From CAYQXJ01 sp964421565 (lineage in GTDB: Bacteria; Planctomycetota; Brocadiia; SM23-32), in assembly GCA_964421565.1 (NCBI GenBank), contig CAYQXJ010000011.1, positions 1 through 64,000 of the forward strand: a stretch of DNA of 64,000 nt. Reading direction: 5' to 3'. Position 1 is the stretch's first letter, and each line of letters begins with the position of its first letter. Positions 25,781-34,383 of the stretch are shown here, one piece after another. The notes below the pieces were generated by a model. It saw only the letters and a list, made by a program, of their open reading frames with translations, was not told the DNA's origin and did no database searches. The position numbers were made by a program, and so were the translations under genes.

Positions 25781-26653
25781 ATGCGTTATCCGATGGAAAA
25801 CGATCCGACCCGTATGCTGGTCACTTCCGATCTGCATTACGGACTCTATCCCGACGGCGACGCCGCCACCAAGGAACTGGCCGGCTTCGTCTGCGACTCG
25901 GGCGCTGACGTGTTCGCCATTTGCGGTGATGTCGGCGACTCGGACGCAGCGTCATTCCAGGCTTGCCTGGAGCTGTTCGGCGACTTCAGCGGGCTGAAGT
26001 TGGTCGTCCCGGGAAACCACGACCTCTGGAGTGCCGCACGACCGAGTTCGGAGAAGTATCGCGAGATACTGCCCTCCATCGCCGTGGATGCGGGCTTTCG
26101 GATGCTCGATGTCGGACCCGTGACCGCCGCACGGACGGGCTTCATCGGCACTATCGGCTGGTATGACTACACCTTCCGCAACCCCGACCTGAACGTCCCG
26201 ATGAAGCAGTACCGCGGCAAGGAACTGCCTGGAGTCTGCTCATGGAACGACGGGCGCTTCATCCACTGGGACATGACGGATGAGGAGTTCACCGAGAAGT
26301 GTCTGCGCAAGTTGCATAGTAGCTACCGCTCGGTGGAGCCGGGAGTTCACACCGTCGTGGCCGTCCTCCACGTGGTGCCATTCAAAGAACTGCTCTACGG
26401 AGCCTCCACAGCGGCATACGAGTTCTCGCGCGCCTACTTGGGTTCCGAACAGCTCGGCGCAGCCCTGCGGCAGATGCCCAAGGTGCGTTACACGTTCTGC
26501 GGGCACCGGCATGGGCCGGACCGCTGTGTGTTCGACTCGATGAGTGCTTTCTGCGTGGGCAGCGAGTACCGCCGCAAGCGCCTGCTGGACCTGCAGCTCG
26601 AGTCGGGTGAATGCATGACCCACGTTTTCGAACCAGAATGCAAGGATGAATGA
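25781..26653 (+). CDS. Calcineurin-like metallophosphoesterase
   Basis: 290 residues. Metal motifs in order: SDLHYG, GDVGDSD, GNHDLW, then VAVLHVVPF and GHRHG. These five blocks bind two metal ions and define the phosphoesterase fold. Substrate unknown; a sugar phosphate is plausible from the neighbours. Starts at 25781 (ATG) or 25775 (GTG). Its stop overlaps the start of the next gene in ATGATG, so the two are translationally coupled. Confidence 0.85.
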   Translation: MRYPMENDPTRMLVTSDLHYGLYPDGDAATKELAGFVCDSGADVFAICGDVGDSDAASFQACLELFGDFSGLKLVVPGNHDLWSAARPSSEKYREILPSIAVDAGFRMLDVGPVTAARTGFIGTIGWYDYTFRNPDLNVPMKQYRGKELPGVCSWNDGRFIHWDMTDEEFTEKCLRKLHSSYRSVEPGVHTVVAVLHVVPFKELLYGASTAAYEFSRAYLGSEQLGAALRQMPKVRYTFCGHRHGPDRCVFDSMSAFCVGSEYRRKRLLDLQLESGECMTHVFEPECKDE

Positions 26654-28122
26654 TGGAGCCTATCCGACTCGGCTGTGACTCCTATCGCGACAAGGTGCTG
26701 GCGTGCTGGCTCGGCAAGAACATCGGGGGCACACTCGGCGCGCCCTACGAGTGCCAGAAGCACATGCACGACCTGGACTTCTACGAGCCTGTGCCAACTC
26801 AGCCGTTGCCGAATGACGACCTGGACCTGCAACTGGTCTGGCTGAAGATGCTCGAGGAGGAAGGCAGCGATCCTCCGTTGCCCGCCTTCGCTGACTACTG
26901 GATGCGCTACATATCCGCCTATCCGTGGAATGAGTACGGCTTCTGCGGGCGAAACCTCGCCCGCGGGCTCCTGCCCCCTGTCTCCGGCTGCTTTGAGAAC
27001 TATTACGTGGACGAAATGGGCTCGCCCATCCGCAGCGAGATTTGGGCGTGCACCGCCCCGGCCGATCCCCAGCTCGCGGCGGCAAGGGCATGGAAGGACA
27101 GCGCCCTCGACCACGCCGGCGGAGAGGGCATGCATGGCGAGATGTTCTGGGCCGCAGTCGAGAGCGCCGCATTTGTCTGTGAAGACCCCCTCACCCTCAT
27201 CCGGGTCGGGCTCGACATGATACCGGTCCCCTGCCAGATATCGCGCGTGGTGCGCGAGGCTGTTTGGTGCTATCGCAACGGGCTGCGCTGGGCGGAAGCC
27301 CGTCACCGCATCGCGACTACCTTCGGCCACCAGCAGCCGTGCAATGCCGTGCCGAACCACGGGTTCATTGTCCTGGGGTGGCTCTACGGTGAGGACTTTG
27401 GCGACAAGCTGTGCAAGGCAGTCAACTGCGGCTACGATACCGACTGCACCGGCGCTACGCTGGGCAGCGTGCTCGGAATAGCAATGGGCACAGCGGGCAT
27501 TCCTGCTCGCTGGCGCGAGCCGGTGGGCGAGGGCATAGTCCCTCACAAGTTCACGGGCGAATGCGACCCGCCCGGTGATGTCCACGAACTGACGGAGCGA
27601 ACCGTGGCGGTCGGCGAACAGGCCATCGCCGCCCTTTCGCCCGGCGTGAAGCTGGCGCGGCGAACGGAGCTGCCGGCAGACGTGCTTACGCGGCTGCACC
27701 GCAACGAAAAGGCGCGCGCCGCTCTGGCGCAGGACGTGCATGCTGCCGTGGCTGTCAGCGGCGACACCGAGATTTGGCTCCACTATGGTGGGGAGCCGGT
27801 CATTCGGCCAGGGATAGGTAAGGTTCTCGAGGTCACTGTCGGGCATCGTGGCCGCAAGCTCGTCGGTGACGCAGAGATGACAGCGCCGCCGGGTTGGCGT
27901 GTCCAGCACGCAGAGTCGTCGCTCCGCCAGATCTTCACCGTCACCGCCGACGAATCGGGCGTGGGTGGCGATCTGCATGTCAGGATCGCTGGCGGCGCCG
28001 AGGCCGAATTCCGCATACTTGGCGCCCAGCAGGCAGCAGGCTATCCGGCCGGTCAGAACGTTCCCCGCTGCGAAACGTGCCACGGCATGGAGGGCTATTG
28101 CATCTGCACCCGCAGAAGCTGA
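26650..28122 (+). CDS. ADP-ribosylglycohydrolase family protein
   Basis: 490 residues. The N-terminal two thirds are the DraG/ARH all-alpha fold: KVLACWLGKNIGGTLGAPYE, and the metal-binding NCGYDTDCTGATLGSVLG block with the D-T-D triplet near 262-264. The C-terminal third (about 330-490) is a beta-rich domain ending in a short CETCHGMEGYCIC cysteine cluster of four cysteines, possibly metal-binding. This family removes ADP-ribose or acts on related N- or O-glycosides; members occur in sugar operons of uncertain role. The start overlaps the phosphoesterase stop. Confidence 0.82.
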   Translation: MMEPIRLGCDSYRDKVLACWLGKNIGGTLGAPYECQKHMHDLDFYEPVPTQPLPNDDLDLQLVWLKMLEEEGSDPPLPAFADYWMRYISAYPWNEYGFCGRNLARGLLPPVSGCFENYYVDEMGSPIRSEIWACTAPADPQLAAARAWKDSALDHAGGEGMHGEMFWAAVESAAFVCEDPLTLIRVGLDMIPVPCQISRVVREAVWCYRNGLRWAEARHRIATTFGHQQPCNAVPNHGFIVLGWLYGEDFGDKLCKAVNCGYDTDCTGATLGSVLGIAMGTAGIPARWREPVGEGIVPHKFTGECDPPGDVHELTERTVAVGEQAIAALSPGVKLARRTELPADVLTRLHRNEKARAALAQDVHAAVAVSGDTEIWLHYGGEPVIRPGIGKVLEVTVGHRGRKLVGDAEMTAPPGWRVQHAESSLRQIFTVTADESGVGGDLHVRIAGGAEAEFRILGAQQAAGYPAGQNVPRCETCHGMEGYCICTRRS

Positions 28123-28417
28123 CCGTCACGCTTCACTGCCTTGCGCAGGGCTTGCGTGCTGCAATGGTGCGTGGCCAGCCGAGCGGACAGGGGTCTGGGG
28201 GGAGTCCCCATCCGACCTAGCCGAAGCGGTGTTTGGACTCCCGGGCCTTGAACATGCAGTCCTGCGCCTACTGGGAGGACCCACCGCCAACACCTGGTGC
28301 AGGCCGACCTGCTGCCGGTAAGGCCGGCAGTCCTCTAACCCCGAGGAGGAACTCTGCTCCTTGACGGCATGGCCGGAGTACGACACAGTGCGACGTCCCG
28401 GAGCGGACGGAAACAAG
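28123..28417. other. Spacer without recognisable gene
   Basis: Short frames here have no family resemblance. A hairpin (CTGCCGG, 5-base loop, CCGGCAG) lies at 28312-28330, without a following T-run. I see no clear promoter. Confidence 0.5.
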
Positions 28418-29431
28418 ATGCAGACGAATCCTTTAGTCGGTATCACTGACTACATAGAGCCTCCTGCTGACCTCGAGCGCGAGGGCTTCCCGGAGGCGGA
28501 ATTCATCTTCCTGCGCGATTGGCGAGGCGGCCCCGAGGCCGAGGCCAAATGGCGAAGCTGCGACGCCCTGCTCGCCTGGCACTTCCCGATCAGCGGCGAC
28601 ACGCTCGATCTTCTCGACGCCTGCCGCATCGTCGTCCGCTATGGAGTGGGCTACGATACCATCGATGTGCAGGGGCTCCACGCGCGCGATATCCCCCTCT
28701 GCAACACGCCGGACTACGGCACCGAAGAGGTAGCCGACACGGCGTGCGCAATGATCCTTGCACTGCAACGCAAGATCGTCGGCTATGATCGCGCCTGCCG
28801 CGACTACGGAGAGGACTGGCAGAGGCGACTGCCCGGGCCCCTGGAGCGTACGAACCGGTGCACGGTGGGCGTCGTGGGTGTCGGGCGAATCGGCACGGCT
28901 CTAATCAACCGGCTCAGGCCATTCGGTTACCGCATCGTCGGGTATGATCCCTACAGGCCCTCAGGGCACGAGAAAGCTGTCGGCTATGTGCGCGTCGCGA
29001 GCCTGGAGGAACTCCTGACGCTGGCCGATGTCGTCACGCTCCACTGCCCGCTGACGGACGAGACCCGCGGTATGATTGACCGCCACTTCTTTGAGACGAT
29101 GAAGCCCGGCTCGTCGTTTGTCAATACAGCCAGGGGCGGCCTGCTCCACAGCCTCGACGATCTCGAGGCAGCCCTGCGGACCGGGCATCTCGCCTCGGCC
29201 GCGCTCGACGTGCTGCCCTCCGAGCCGCCGGAAAGTCATCCGCTGCTGGATGTCTGGAAGGCTGACGAGAAGTGGCTCAGTGGCCGCCTCATCATCAACC
29301 CTCACGTAGCATGGTATTCAGCGGCCGGCTGGCGGGAGATGCGGACCAAGGCGGCTCAGACGGCGCGCCTCTACCTGGCAGAGGGCAGACTGCGCAACCG
29401 CATTCCCCCGGGGGGAGAAACGTGGCGGTAG
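28418..29431 (+). CDS. D-isomer-specific 2-hydroxyacid dehydrogenase
   Basis: 337 residues, of the C-terminal-binding-protein/phosphoglycerate dehydrogenase type. NAD motif GVVGVGRIGTAL. Catalytic residues: Arg in NTARGG, Glu in DVLPSEPPE, His in INPHVAW. RYGVGYDTIDV and TPDYGTEEVAD are the substrate-side blocks. Reversible reduction of a 2-keto acid; the keto acid may come from sugar breakdown in this module. I chose ATG 28418 (MQTNPLVGITD); the longer frame from 28361 has no family match at its start. Confidence 0.85.
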   Translation: MQTNPLVGITDYIEPPADLEREGFPEAEFIFLRDWRGGPEAEAKWRSCDALLAWHFPISGDTLDLLDACRIVVRYGVGYDTIDVQGLHARDIPLCNTPDYGTEEVADTACAMILALQRKIVGYDRACRDYGEDWQRRLPGPLERTNRCTVGVVGVGRIGTALINRLRPFGYRIVGYDPYRPSGHEKAVGYVRVASLEELLTLADVVTLHCPLTDETRGMIDRHFFETMKPGSSFVNTARGGLLHSLDDLEAALRTGHLASAALDVLPSEPPESHPLLDVWKADEKWLSGRLIINPHVAWYSAAGWREMRTKAAQTARLYLAEGRLRNRIPPGGETWR

Positions 29432-29536
29432 AAGCGCGAGCCGGCGCAATAAGGCTGCAGACCGGGCCCCTCGCTTGCGCGCACCTTGCACTCTAGCTAT
29501 CCTCGCAGGTCTCTACTTACCGTCATGGAGGCGCTG

Positions 29537-30574
29537 ATGCTCCCATTGATCGAACGCTGCCCCGAGAACCCCATCGTTCAGCCGGGCATCTACGAGTGGC
29601 GCCGCTGCGTGACACTCAACCCCGCCGTGCTCTACGAAGAAGGCCGCTTCACCATGTACGAGCGGTGCGCCGGCGGGCTGCGGCCCTTCATCTGCCAGAT
29701 TGGCATGCTCGAGAGCGAGGATGGCGTGCACTTCGAGCACGTGCTGGACGAACCGGTGATAACACCTGCCATGCTCGGCAGCGAGTACGGCAGCGTGCAG
29801 GATCCCCGGACAGTCAAGATCGACGACACCTACTACATGACGTATGCCTTCCGGCCCTACTCCTGGCATTCGTACCCGACCGGCCTCGGCGTGCCCGATT
29901 CGCACCAGGGCGAGTACCCTGGTTTCAGCGGACGGGACGAGGATAACCAGTCCCGCTCCGGCATCGCGCGTTCCGCCGACCGCATCCATTGGGAGCATGT
30001 CGCCTGGGTGAACGGGCCGGACATGGACGACCGTAACGTGATCCTGTTTCCGGAGAAGATCAACGGCCGTTTTGCGGTGCTCCGCCGCCCGAGCCCTTTT
30101 GTGGCGACTGATACGCGTCACGCCGAAGAGGTGCCGGCGATCAAGATCAGCTACTCCGATGACCTGATCGAGTGGACGGACCCGGAGATGGTGATCGAAC
30201 CCAAGTTTCCCTGGGAGAGCAACCGCATCGGCGGGTCCACCCCGCCGGTCCGCACAAGGCACGGTTGGCTGACCACCTACCACGGTGTGGAGAACGTGGA
30301 CCCCTCAAAGCGGCGGGTGTGTTACCGCCTGAGCGCGATGCTGCTGGACCTGGAGGACCCCAGTTGCGTCATTGCACGTTGCCCGGAGCCGATCCTCGAG
30401 CCGACGGAATACTACGAGAGGTTTGGCCTTTACATCCCCTATGTCGTCTTCCCTACCGGTGGTGTTGTAGTCGACGGCCTGCTGTATATCTACTACGGTT
30501 GCTGCGATACGGCGATAGCGCTCGCCACGGTTCCTCTGGACGAACTGGTCGATCACGTGCTGCAGTACGCCTGA
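29537..30574 (+). CDS. GH130-like beta-mannoside phosphorylase/hydrolase
   Basis: 345 residues, five-bladed propeller with the GH130 order: TLNPAVLYEEGRF, SVQDPRTVK with D89 as probable general acid (the usual EDPR reads QDPR), DDRNVILFPEKINGRF, GGSTPPVRTRHGWLTTYHGV, and VVFPTGGVVVDGLLYIYYGCCDTAIALAT. GH130 enzymes phosphorolyse or hydrolyse beta-mannosides. Phosphorolysis would give a sugar 1-phosphate without using ATP. ATG 29537 has GGAGG 5 bases upstream; ATG 29525 is in frame but has no site. No signal peptide. Confidence 0.82.
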   Translation: MLPLIERCPENPIVQPGIYEWRRCVTLNPAVLYEEGRFTMYERCAGGLRPFICQIGMLESEDGVHFEHVLDEPVITPAMLGSEYGSVQDPRTVKIDDTYYMTYAFRPYSWHSYPTGLGVPDSHQGEYPGFSGRDEDNQSRSGIARSADRIHWEHVAWVNGPDMDDRNVILFPEKINGRFAVLRRPSPFVATDTRHAEEVPAIKISYSDDLIEWTDPEMVIEPKFPWESNRIGGSTPPVRTRHGWLTTYHGVENVDPSKRRVCYRLSAMLLDLEDPSCVIARCPEPILEPTEYYERFGLYIPYVVFPTGGVVVDGLLYIYYGCCDTAIALATVPLDELVDHVLQYA

Positions 30575-30611
30575 GTCCGCTTGCGCAGGCCCCAATAACG
30601 AGGATGCAGTG

Positions 30612-31664
30612 ATGAGTGAAGTACGCATTGGCTTCATTGGGACGGGCACCATGGGCCAGATGGCCCATCTGCGCAATTACGTGAACGTAGAAGGCTGCAA
30701 GGTAGTTGCCCTTGCCGAACTTCGTGAGAAGACAGGCCGGTTGGTCGCTCGCCGCTACGGCATCCCGAGCGTCTACTCCACCCACGAGCAGATGCTCGAT
30801 GAGCAGGAGTTGGACGGCGTCGTATGCGCCCAGCCGTTTCGCCGACATGCCGTGTTGCTGCCCGAGATCTACCCTCGCGTGCCGAACATCTTCACCGAGA
30901 AACCGCTGGCCGTCATGCCCGAAGCGGGGGAGGAGTTAGTGCACCGGGCGGCTGAAGCGGGCTCCACCCACATGGTCGGCTATCATAAGCGCAGCGACCC
31001 CGCCACGGTGCACGCCAAGCGAGTTATTGACCAGTGGAGGAGTAGCGGCGAGATGGGCGCCATGCGGTATGTCCGCATCACCATGCCGCCGGGCGAATGG
31101 GTCCAGGGCGGGTTCGCGGGGCTGTTGGATGCCGGCGACGAAGCCCCTGCAGTGAAGGGCGAAGATGTCGCCGAAGACATGAGCGGCGATGCCCGCAGGG
31201 AGTACGTCAGCTTTGTCAATTACTACATCCATCAGGTGAACCTGATGCGCCACCTTTTGGGGGAGCCTTACCATGTGACCTACGCCGAGCCTTCCGGCGC
31301 ATTGTTGGCCGTGGAGAGCGAAAGCGGCGTGCCGGGTGTCATAGAAATGGCCCCCTTCCGGACGACGCGAACGTGGGAGGAATCGGCATTGGCCGGTTTT
31401 GAGCATGGCTACTTGAGGCTCGATCTGCCGGCGCCGATGGCACTGAACCGAGCAGGCACGGTGGAGATACTCCGCGACCCGGGAGGTGGCGCTATTCCTG
31501 AGCGCACGCAGCCCATCATGCCAAACGTGCACGCCATGCTCCAGCAGGCGATCAATTTCGTGAAGGTCTGCTTGGGGGAAATGGCCCCGCCCTGCGCCGC
31601 CGCCGAGGCCGTGGAGGATCTCAGGGTTGCGCGGGACTACATACGCATGCGTTTGGAGGGCTGA
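30612..31664 (+). CDS. Gfo/Idh/MocA-family oxidoreductase
   Basis: 350 residues. N-terminal Rossmann motif GFIGTGTMGQMAH, then the EKPLAVMPE block with the catalytic lysine, then the alpha/beta substrate domain (YYIHQVNLMRHLLGE). These enzymes oxidise or reduce sugars and inositols with NAD(P). ATG 30612 has AGGA upstream; GTG 30609 is in frame. It is 37 bases after the GH130 gene and 3 bases before the FG-GAP gene. Confidence 0.87.
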   Translation: MSEVRIGFIGTGTMGQMAHLRNYVNVEGCKVVALAELREKTGRLVARRYGIPSVYSTHEQMLDEQELDGVVCAQPFRRHAVLLPEIYPRVPNIFTEKPLAVMPEAGEELVHRAAEAGSTHMVGYHKRSDPATVHAKRVIDQWRSSGEMGAMRYVRITMPPGEWVQGGFAGLLDAGDEAPAVKGEDVAEDMSGDARREYVSFVNYYIHQVNLMRHLLGEPYHVTYAEPSGALLAVESESGVPGVIEMAPFRTTRTWEESALAGFEHGYLRLDLPAPMALNRAGTVEILRDPGGGAIPERTQPIMPNVHAMLQQAINFVKVCLGEMAPPCAAAEAVEDLRVARDYIRMRLEG

Positions 31665-31667
31665 GCA

Positions 31668-32750
31668 ATGTCACCCCTGAAGTTCGAGAAACGACTGATC
31701 GCCGACGAACGCTATGAGTCGGCCGCCGTCTTCGATGTGGACAACGACGGCTGGCCGGACATCGTCAGCGGCGCCTACTGGTATCCGGGGCCCGATTTCG
31801 ACCGGAAGTGCCCAATCGGACCGGTGATGGCGAGCGGCGAGTACTTCGATGAGTTCGGCATCGTGCCACTCGACGTGAACGGTGACGGTTACACGGACAT
31901 CGTCACGGGCGGCTGGTTCGGCGGCACTATCCGTTGGCGAGAAAACCCGAGAGGTGCCCGCGATGCCGGATGGGTAGACCACGAGGTCGCCGAAGTTGGT
32001 TGCATTGAGGCGGTCATGGCCTACGACGTCGACGGTTGCGGCACAGTCGAGGTCGTTCCCAACACGCCACGCGATCCTCAACGCATCTTCAAGCTCATCA
32101 ACGGTGAGCTTTGCCCCCACACGGTGCTGGAGGGGGAAGCCGGCCACGGGCTGGGCTTCGGCGATATCAGCGGAAACGGCAGCACGGATATCGTGCTGCA
32201 GGGGGGCTGGTTGGAGGCGCCCGAGAACGCGCGGGAAGGCGATTGGACCTACCAGGAGGAATTCGACCTCGGCTCGGCGAGCTGTCCCGTCATCGTCGCC
32301 GATGTCAACGGCGACGGGCTTAACGACCTGATCGTCGGCCAGTCCCACGCTTACGGCCTTGACTGGTGGGAGCAGCGCCGCGACGGGGAAAGCCGCACAT
32401 GGGTCAAGCATCCGATCGACCCGTTCAACAGCCAGTACCACTGCCTGCACTGGGTGGACATCGACGGTGACGGCGAATGTGAACTGGTTACAGGCAAGCG
32501 CTACCGCGCCCACTGTGGGCGCGACCCGGGCGCCTATGACCCGGTTGGCATCTACTACTTCAAGTGGACCGGTGAGGCGTTTAGCAAGCAGGTTATCAGC
32601 TACGGCATACCGCGTGCGGCAACCGGATGCGGCATGTGGTTCGACGTGGCCGACCTGGACGCGGATGGCCGACTGGATATCGTGGCTCCTGGCAAGGACG
32701 GCCTCTACTTGTTCCGCAACCTCGGTGTTGCTGGCCCAATGGGCGACTAA
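31668..32750 (+). CDS. FG-GAP/VCBS-repeat beta-propeller protein without signal peptide
   Basis: 360 residues built of about seven Asp-rich calcium-loop repeats: FDVDNDGWPDIV, LDVNGDGYTDIV, YDVDGCGTVEVV, GDISGNGSTDIV, ADVNGDGLNDLI, VDIDGDGECELV, ADLDADGRLDIV. Such propellers are usually secreted or surface-bound binding modules, but here the N-terminus (MSPLKFEKRLIADERYE) carries no signal peptide. Its role in the sugar module is unknown. GGAGGG precedes the ATG. Its stop codon TAA is also the left target copy of the MITE-like element that begins right after it. Confidence 0.85.
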   Translation: MSPLKFEKRLIADERYESAAVFDVDNDGWPDIVSGAYWYPGPDFDRKCPIGPVMASGEYFDEFGIVPLDVNGDGYTDIVTGGWFGGTIRWRENPRGARDAGWVDHEVAEVGCIEAVMAYDVDGCGTVEVVPNTPRDPQRIFKLINGELCPHTVLEGEAGHGLGFGDISGNGSTDIVLQGGWLEAPENAREGDWTYQEEFDLGSASCPVIVADVNGDGLNDLIVGQSHAYGLDWWEQRRDGESRTWVKHPIDPFNSQYHCLHWVDIDGDGECELVTGKRYRAHCGRDPGAYDPVGIYYFKWTGEAFSKQVISYGIPRAATGCGMWFDVADLDADGRLDIVAPGKDGLYLFRNLGVAGPMGD

Positions 32751-32929
32751 GGGGCTGTTGCATTACCCCGTTCATGACGAGGCCGAGCGAGAAGCCCACA
32801 AGGGCAAGGGGGCAGGGCTATACGACCGCAGGCATGGCTTGCCGCCACATTGAGGATGTCTTGACCCGACAACGCAGCCAATCGGGCTGCGCAGCCGGCC
32901 GCAGTAGATCCGGGTTCTGTAATAGCCCC
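32751..32929. mobile_element. MITE-like element (179 bp) with TAA target duplication
   Basis: The left end GGGGCTGTTGCATTAC and the inverse of the right end GGGGCTATTACAGAAC match at 15 of the outer 20 positions. Both ends are flanked by TAA (32748-32750 and 32930-32932), a 3-base target duplication. Inside there is no transposase, but there is an internal hairpin (GCAGCC/GGCTGC). The size, terminal inverted repeats and 3-base duplication fit a non-autonomous element. An IS5-type (3-base duplication) driver is a guess. Confidence 0.6.
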
Positions 32930-33017
32930 TAAGTGAAGGGCGGCACCAGAACTGGCAGCTCTGACAGTCTTTGCCGGTCACGGCTCCGAGCGGAGCTGTC
33001 CTTCGGCGGATTTGCCG

Positions 33018-33881
33018 TCAGCGAAGGATGGTCTGCAGATACTCCACGTCGCTCATCAGGACGTTGAGCACGTTGGGTTCGGAAGCCTCCCCGAGCGATT
33101 CGTCTTCGACGGCGAGCGCACGCTCGTAGCCTTCTTCGCGAAGCAGGCGCACGATGCGCTTCCAGTCGATGTCGCCGTCTGGCAGGGGGCAGACGTAGGT
33201 GCCGTACTCCCATCCGACCTCCCGACGCACGTTCCGCCTTTCCTCCGGGTAGGCGATGTTCTTGGCGTGGACGTGTTTGGCGAAGGGCGCGAAGCCCTGC
33301 ACGAGCTCGAACACGCGCTCGAGCGGCTCACCGGCCCAATAGAAGTTGCCGGGGTCCAGAGCGAGCCCGAAACGCTCTGAGCCGACACGTTCCAGCAACG
33401 CGTGGAGGAACTCCGGTTGGTTCGCCACCGGCCCATGGTTCTCGGCGGCGAAGTCCGTCTCCTTCGTCCGCGCCAGTACGCTCTGCACAGCCGCCGCCAT
33501 GCGTTCGAGGAACTTGTCCTTCGCCGTTAAGCGGGGCTCGAACCAGGGGTCGATCCGCACGGTCGGAGCGTCTACGTCTCGGGCGGCCTCGGCGGCGGCC
33601 GCCATCCACTCTATCTGTTCGTCCAGGTCAGGCTCAGCGAAGCGTGTGCTCAGCGAGAGGCAGCACACGTCCATGCCCGTCTCCTGCAATCGGTTGACGA
33701 GCGAAGCCCGATCGCCGGGTTGGCCGAAGTCGTAGGGCTCTCCTCGCTGGGCGGCAAAATGCGGCGTACTCATGTCGCGCCCGAGGACGATGTCCACTGA
33801 GCGCGCATCGAGCCTCTGCAGCGACGCGAAGGGCCCGGCAGGCACATGCTTCAGCAGCAGGTCTCGGACAGCGATGAACAT
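33018..33881 (-). CDS. Sugar phosphate isomerase/epimerase (TIM barrel)
   Basis: 287 residues. Same superfamily as the gene at 14293 but only distantly related. Metal ligand order: E in AAENHG, D in LALDPGNF, H in KHVHAKN, E in AVEDES. It probably acts on a sugar or inositol derivative. GGAGGAG before the ATG gives a clear start. It is transcribed alone, opposite to the sugar module on its left. Confidence 0.83.
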   Translation of the reverse strand: MFIAVRDLLLKHVPAGPFASLQRLDARSVDIVLGRDMSTPHFAAQRGEPYDFGQPGDRASLVNRLQETGMDVCCLSLSTRFAEPDLDEQIEWMAAAAEAARDVDAPTVRIDPWFEPRLTAKDKFLERMAAAVQSVLARTKETDFAAENHGPVANQPEFLHALLERVGSERFGLALDPGNFYWAGEPLERVFELVQGFAPFAKHVHAKNIAYPEERRNVRREVGWEYGTYVCPLPDGDIDWKRIVRLLREEGYERALAVEDESLGEASEPNVLNVLMSDVEYLQTILR

Positions 33882-34013
33882 AGCGCTCCTCCGCAGGAAG
33901 GTTCCTCCTGCCCATCATACACCAATGGTCACAGCATGGACACCTGCCCGACCAACGGTATGGGCCGCCCAGCCGGGGGCTGGCAGCAGGGATCCGCCCA
34001 CCCTCGGGGGCGG

Positions 34014-34041
34014 TTGCGCAATGTCATGGGCGACGTAGAAT
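34014..34041 (+). promoter_or_regulatory. Sigma-70-type promoter for the 99-residue gene
   Basis: TTGCGC at 34014-34019, 16 bases, TAGAAT at 34036-34041, about 40 bases before ATG 34081. A GC hairpin (CCAGCC/GGCTGG, 33969-33983) lies just upstream. Confidence 0.45.
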
Positions 34042-34080
34042 GAGAGTGATGCGCATGAGCGATCTACGGAGACAGCCGAG

Positions 34081-34380
34081 ATGCCCGACGCAGCGCTGAC
34101 ACCTGAAGACTACGAGAGGGAGCTGGAAGAGCTGGAACGCCGGCTGCAGGATTATGTCGAGCGAGGCGAGGGTGAACGCAAGCAGCTCCGCCGGGATGCC
34201 CAAAGTGTTCTCGCGCTGCGCGGCGAGTTCCCGAACATCTACGCCCGCCACACGGCGATCGAGGGCCTGATAGCCGACCTGCTGGCGCGCGAGCAACAGG
34301 AGAAGTTCGTGGCGACCGAAGCTCCCCGGGAGGCGCCCGGATGCATGTTCGGCTGGCTGCTGCGGCGCAAGGAGGGTTGA
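34081..34380 (+). CDS. Small hypothetical coiled-coil protein
   Basis: 99 residues, no recognised family. Residues 8-40 (EDYERELEELERRLQDYV) look like a charged coiled coil; the middle continues helical and the end is GCMFGWLLRRKEG, a short amphipathic tail. GGAGAC lies before the ATG. It is convergent with the anti-sigma gene and ends 3 bases from it. Confidence 0.6.
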   Translation: MPDAALTPEDYERELEELERRLQDYVERGEGERKQLRRDAQSVLALRGEFPNIYARHTAIEGLIADLLAREQQEKFVATEAPREAPGCMFGWLLRRKEG

Positions 34381-34383
34381 GGC

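Noticed and set aside
28312..28330. Hairpin as terminator
   Set aside because: No T-run follows it, so I do not call it a terminator.
33969..33983. GC hairpin upstream of the small gene
   Set aside because: Short stem and no T-run; chance occurrence is likely at this base composition.
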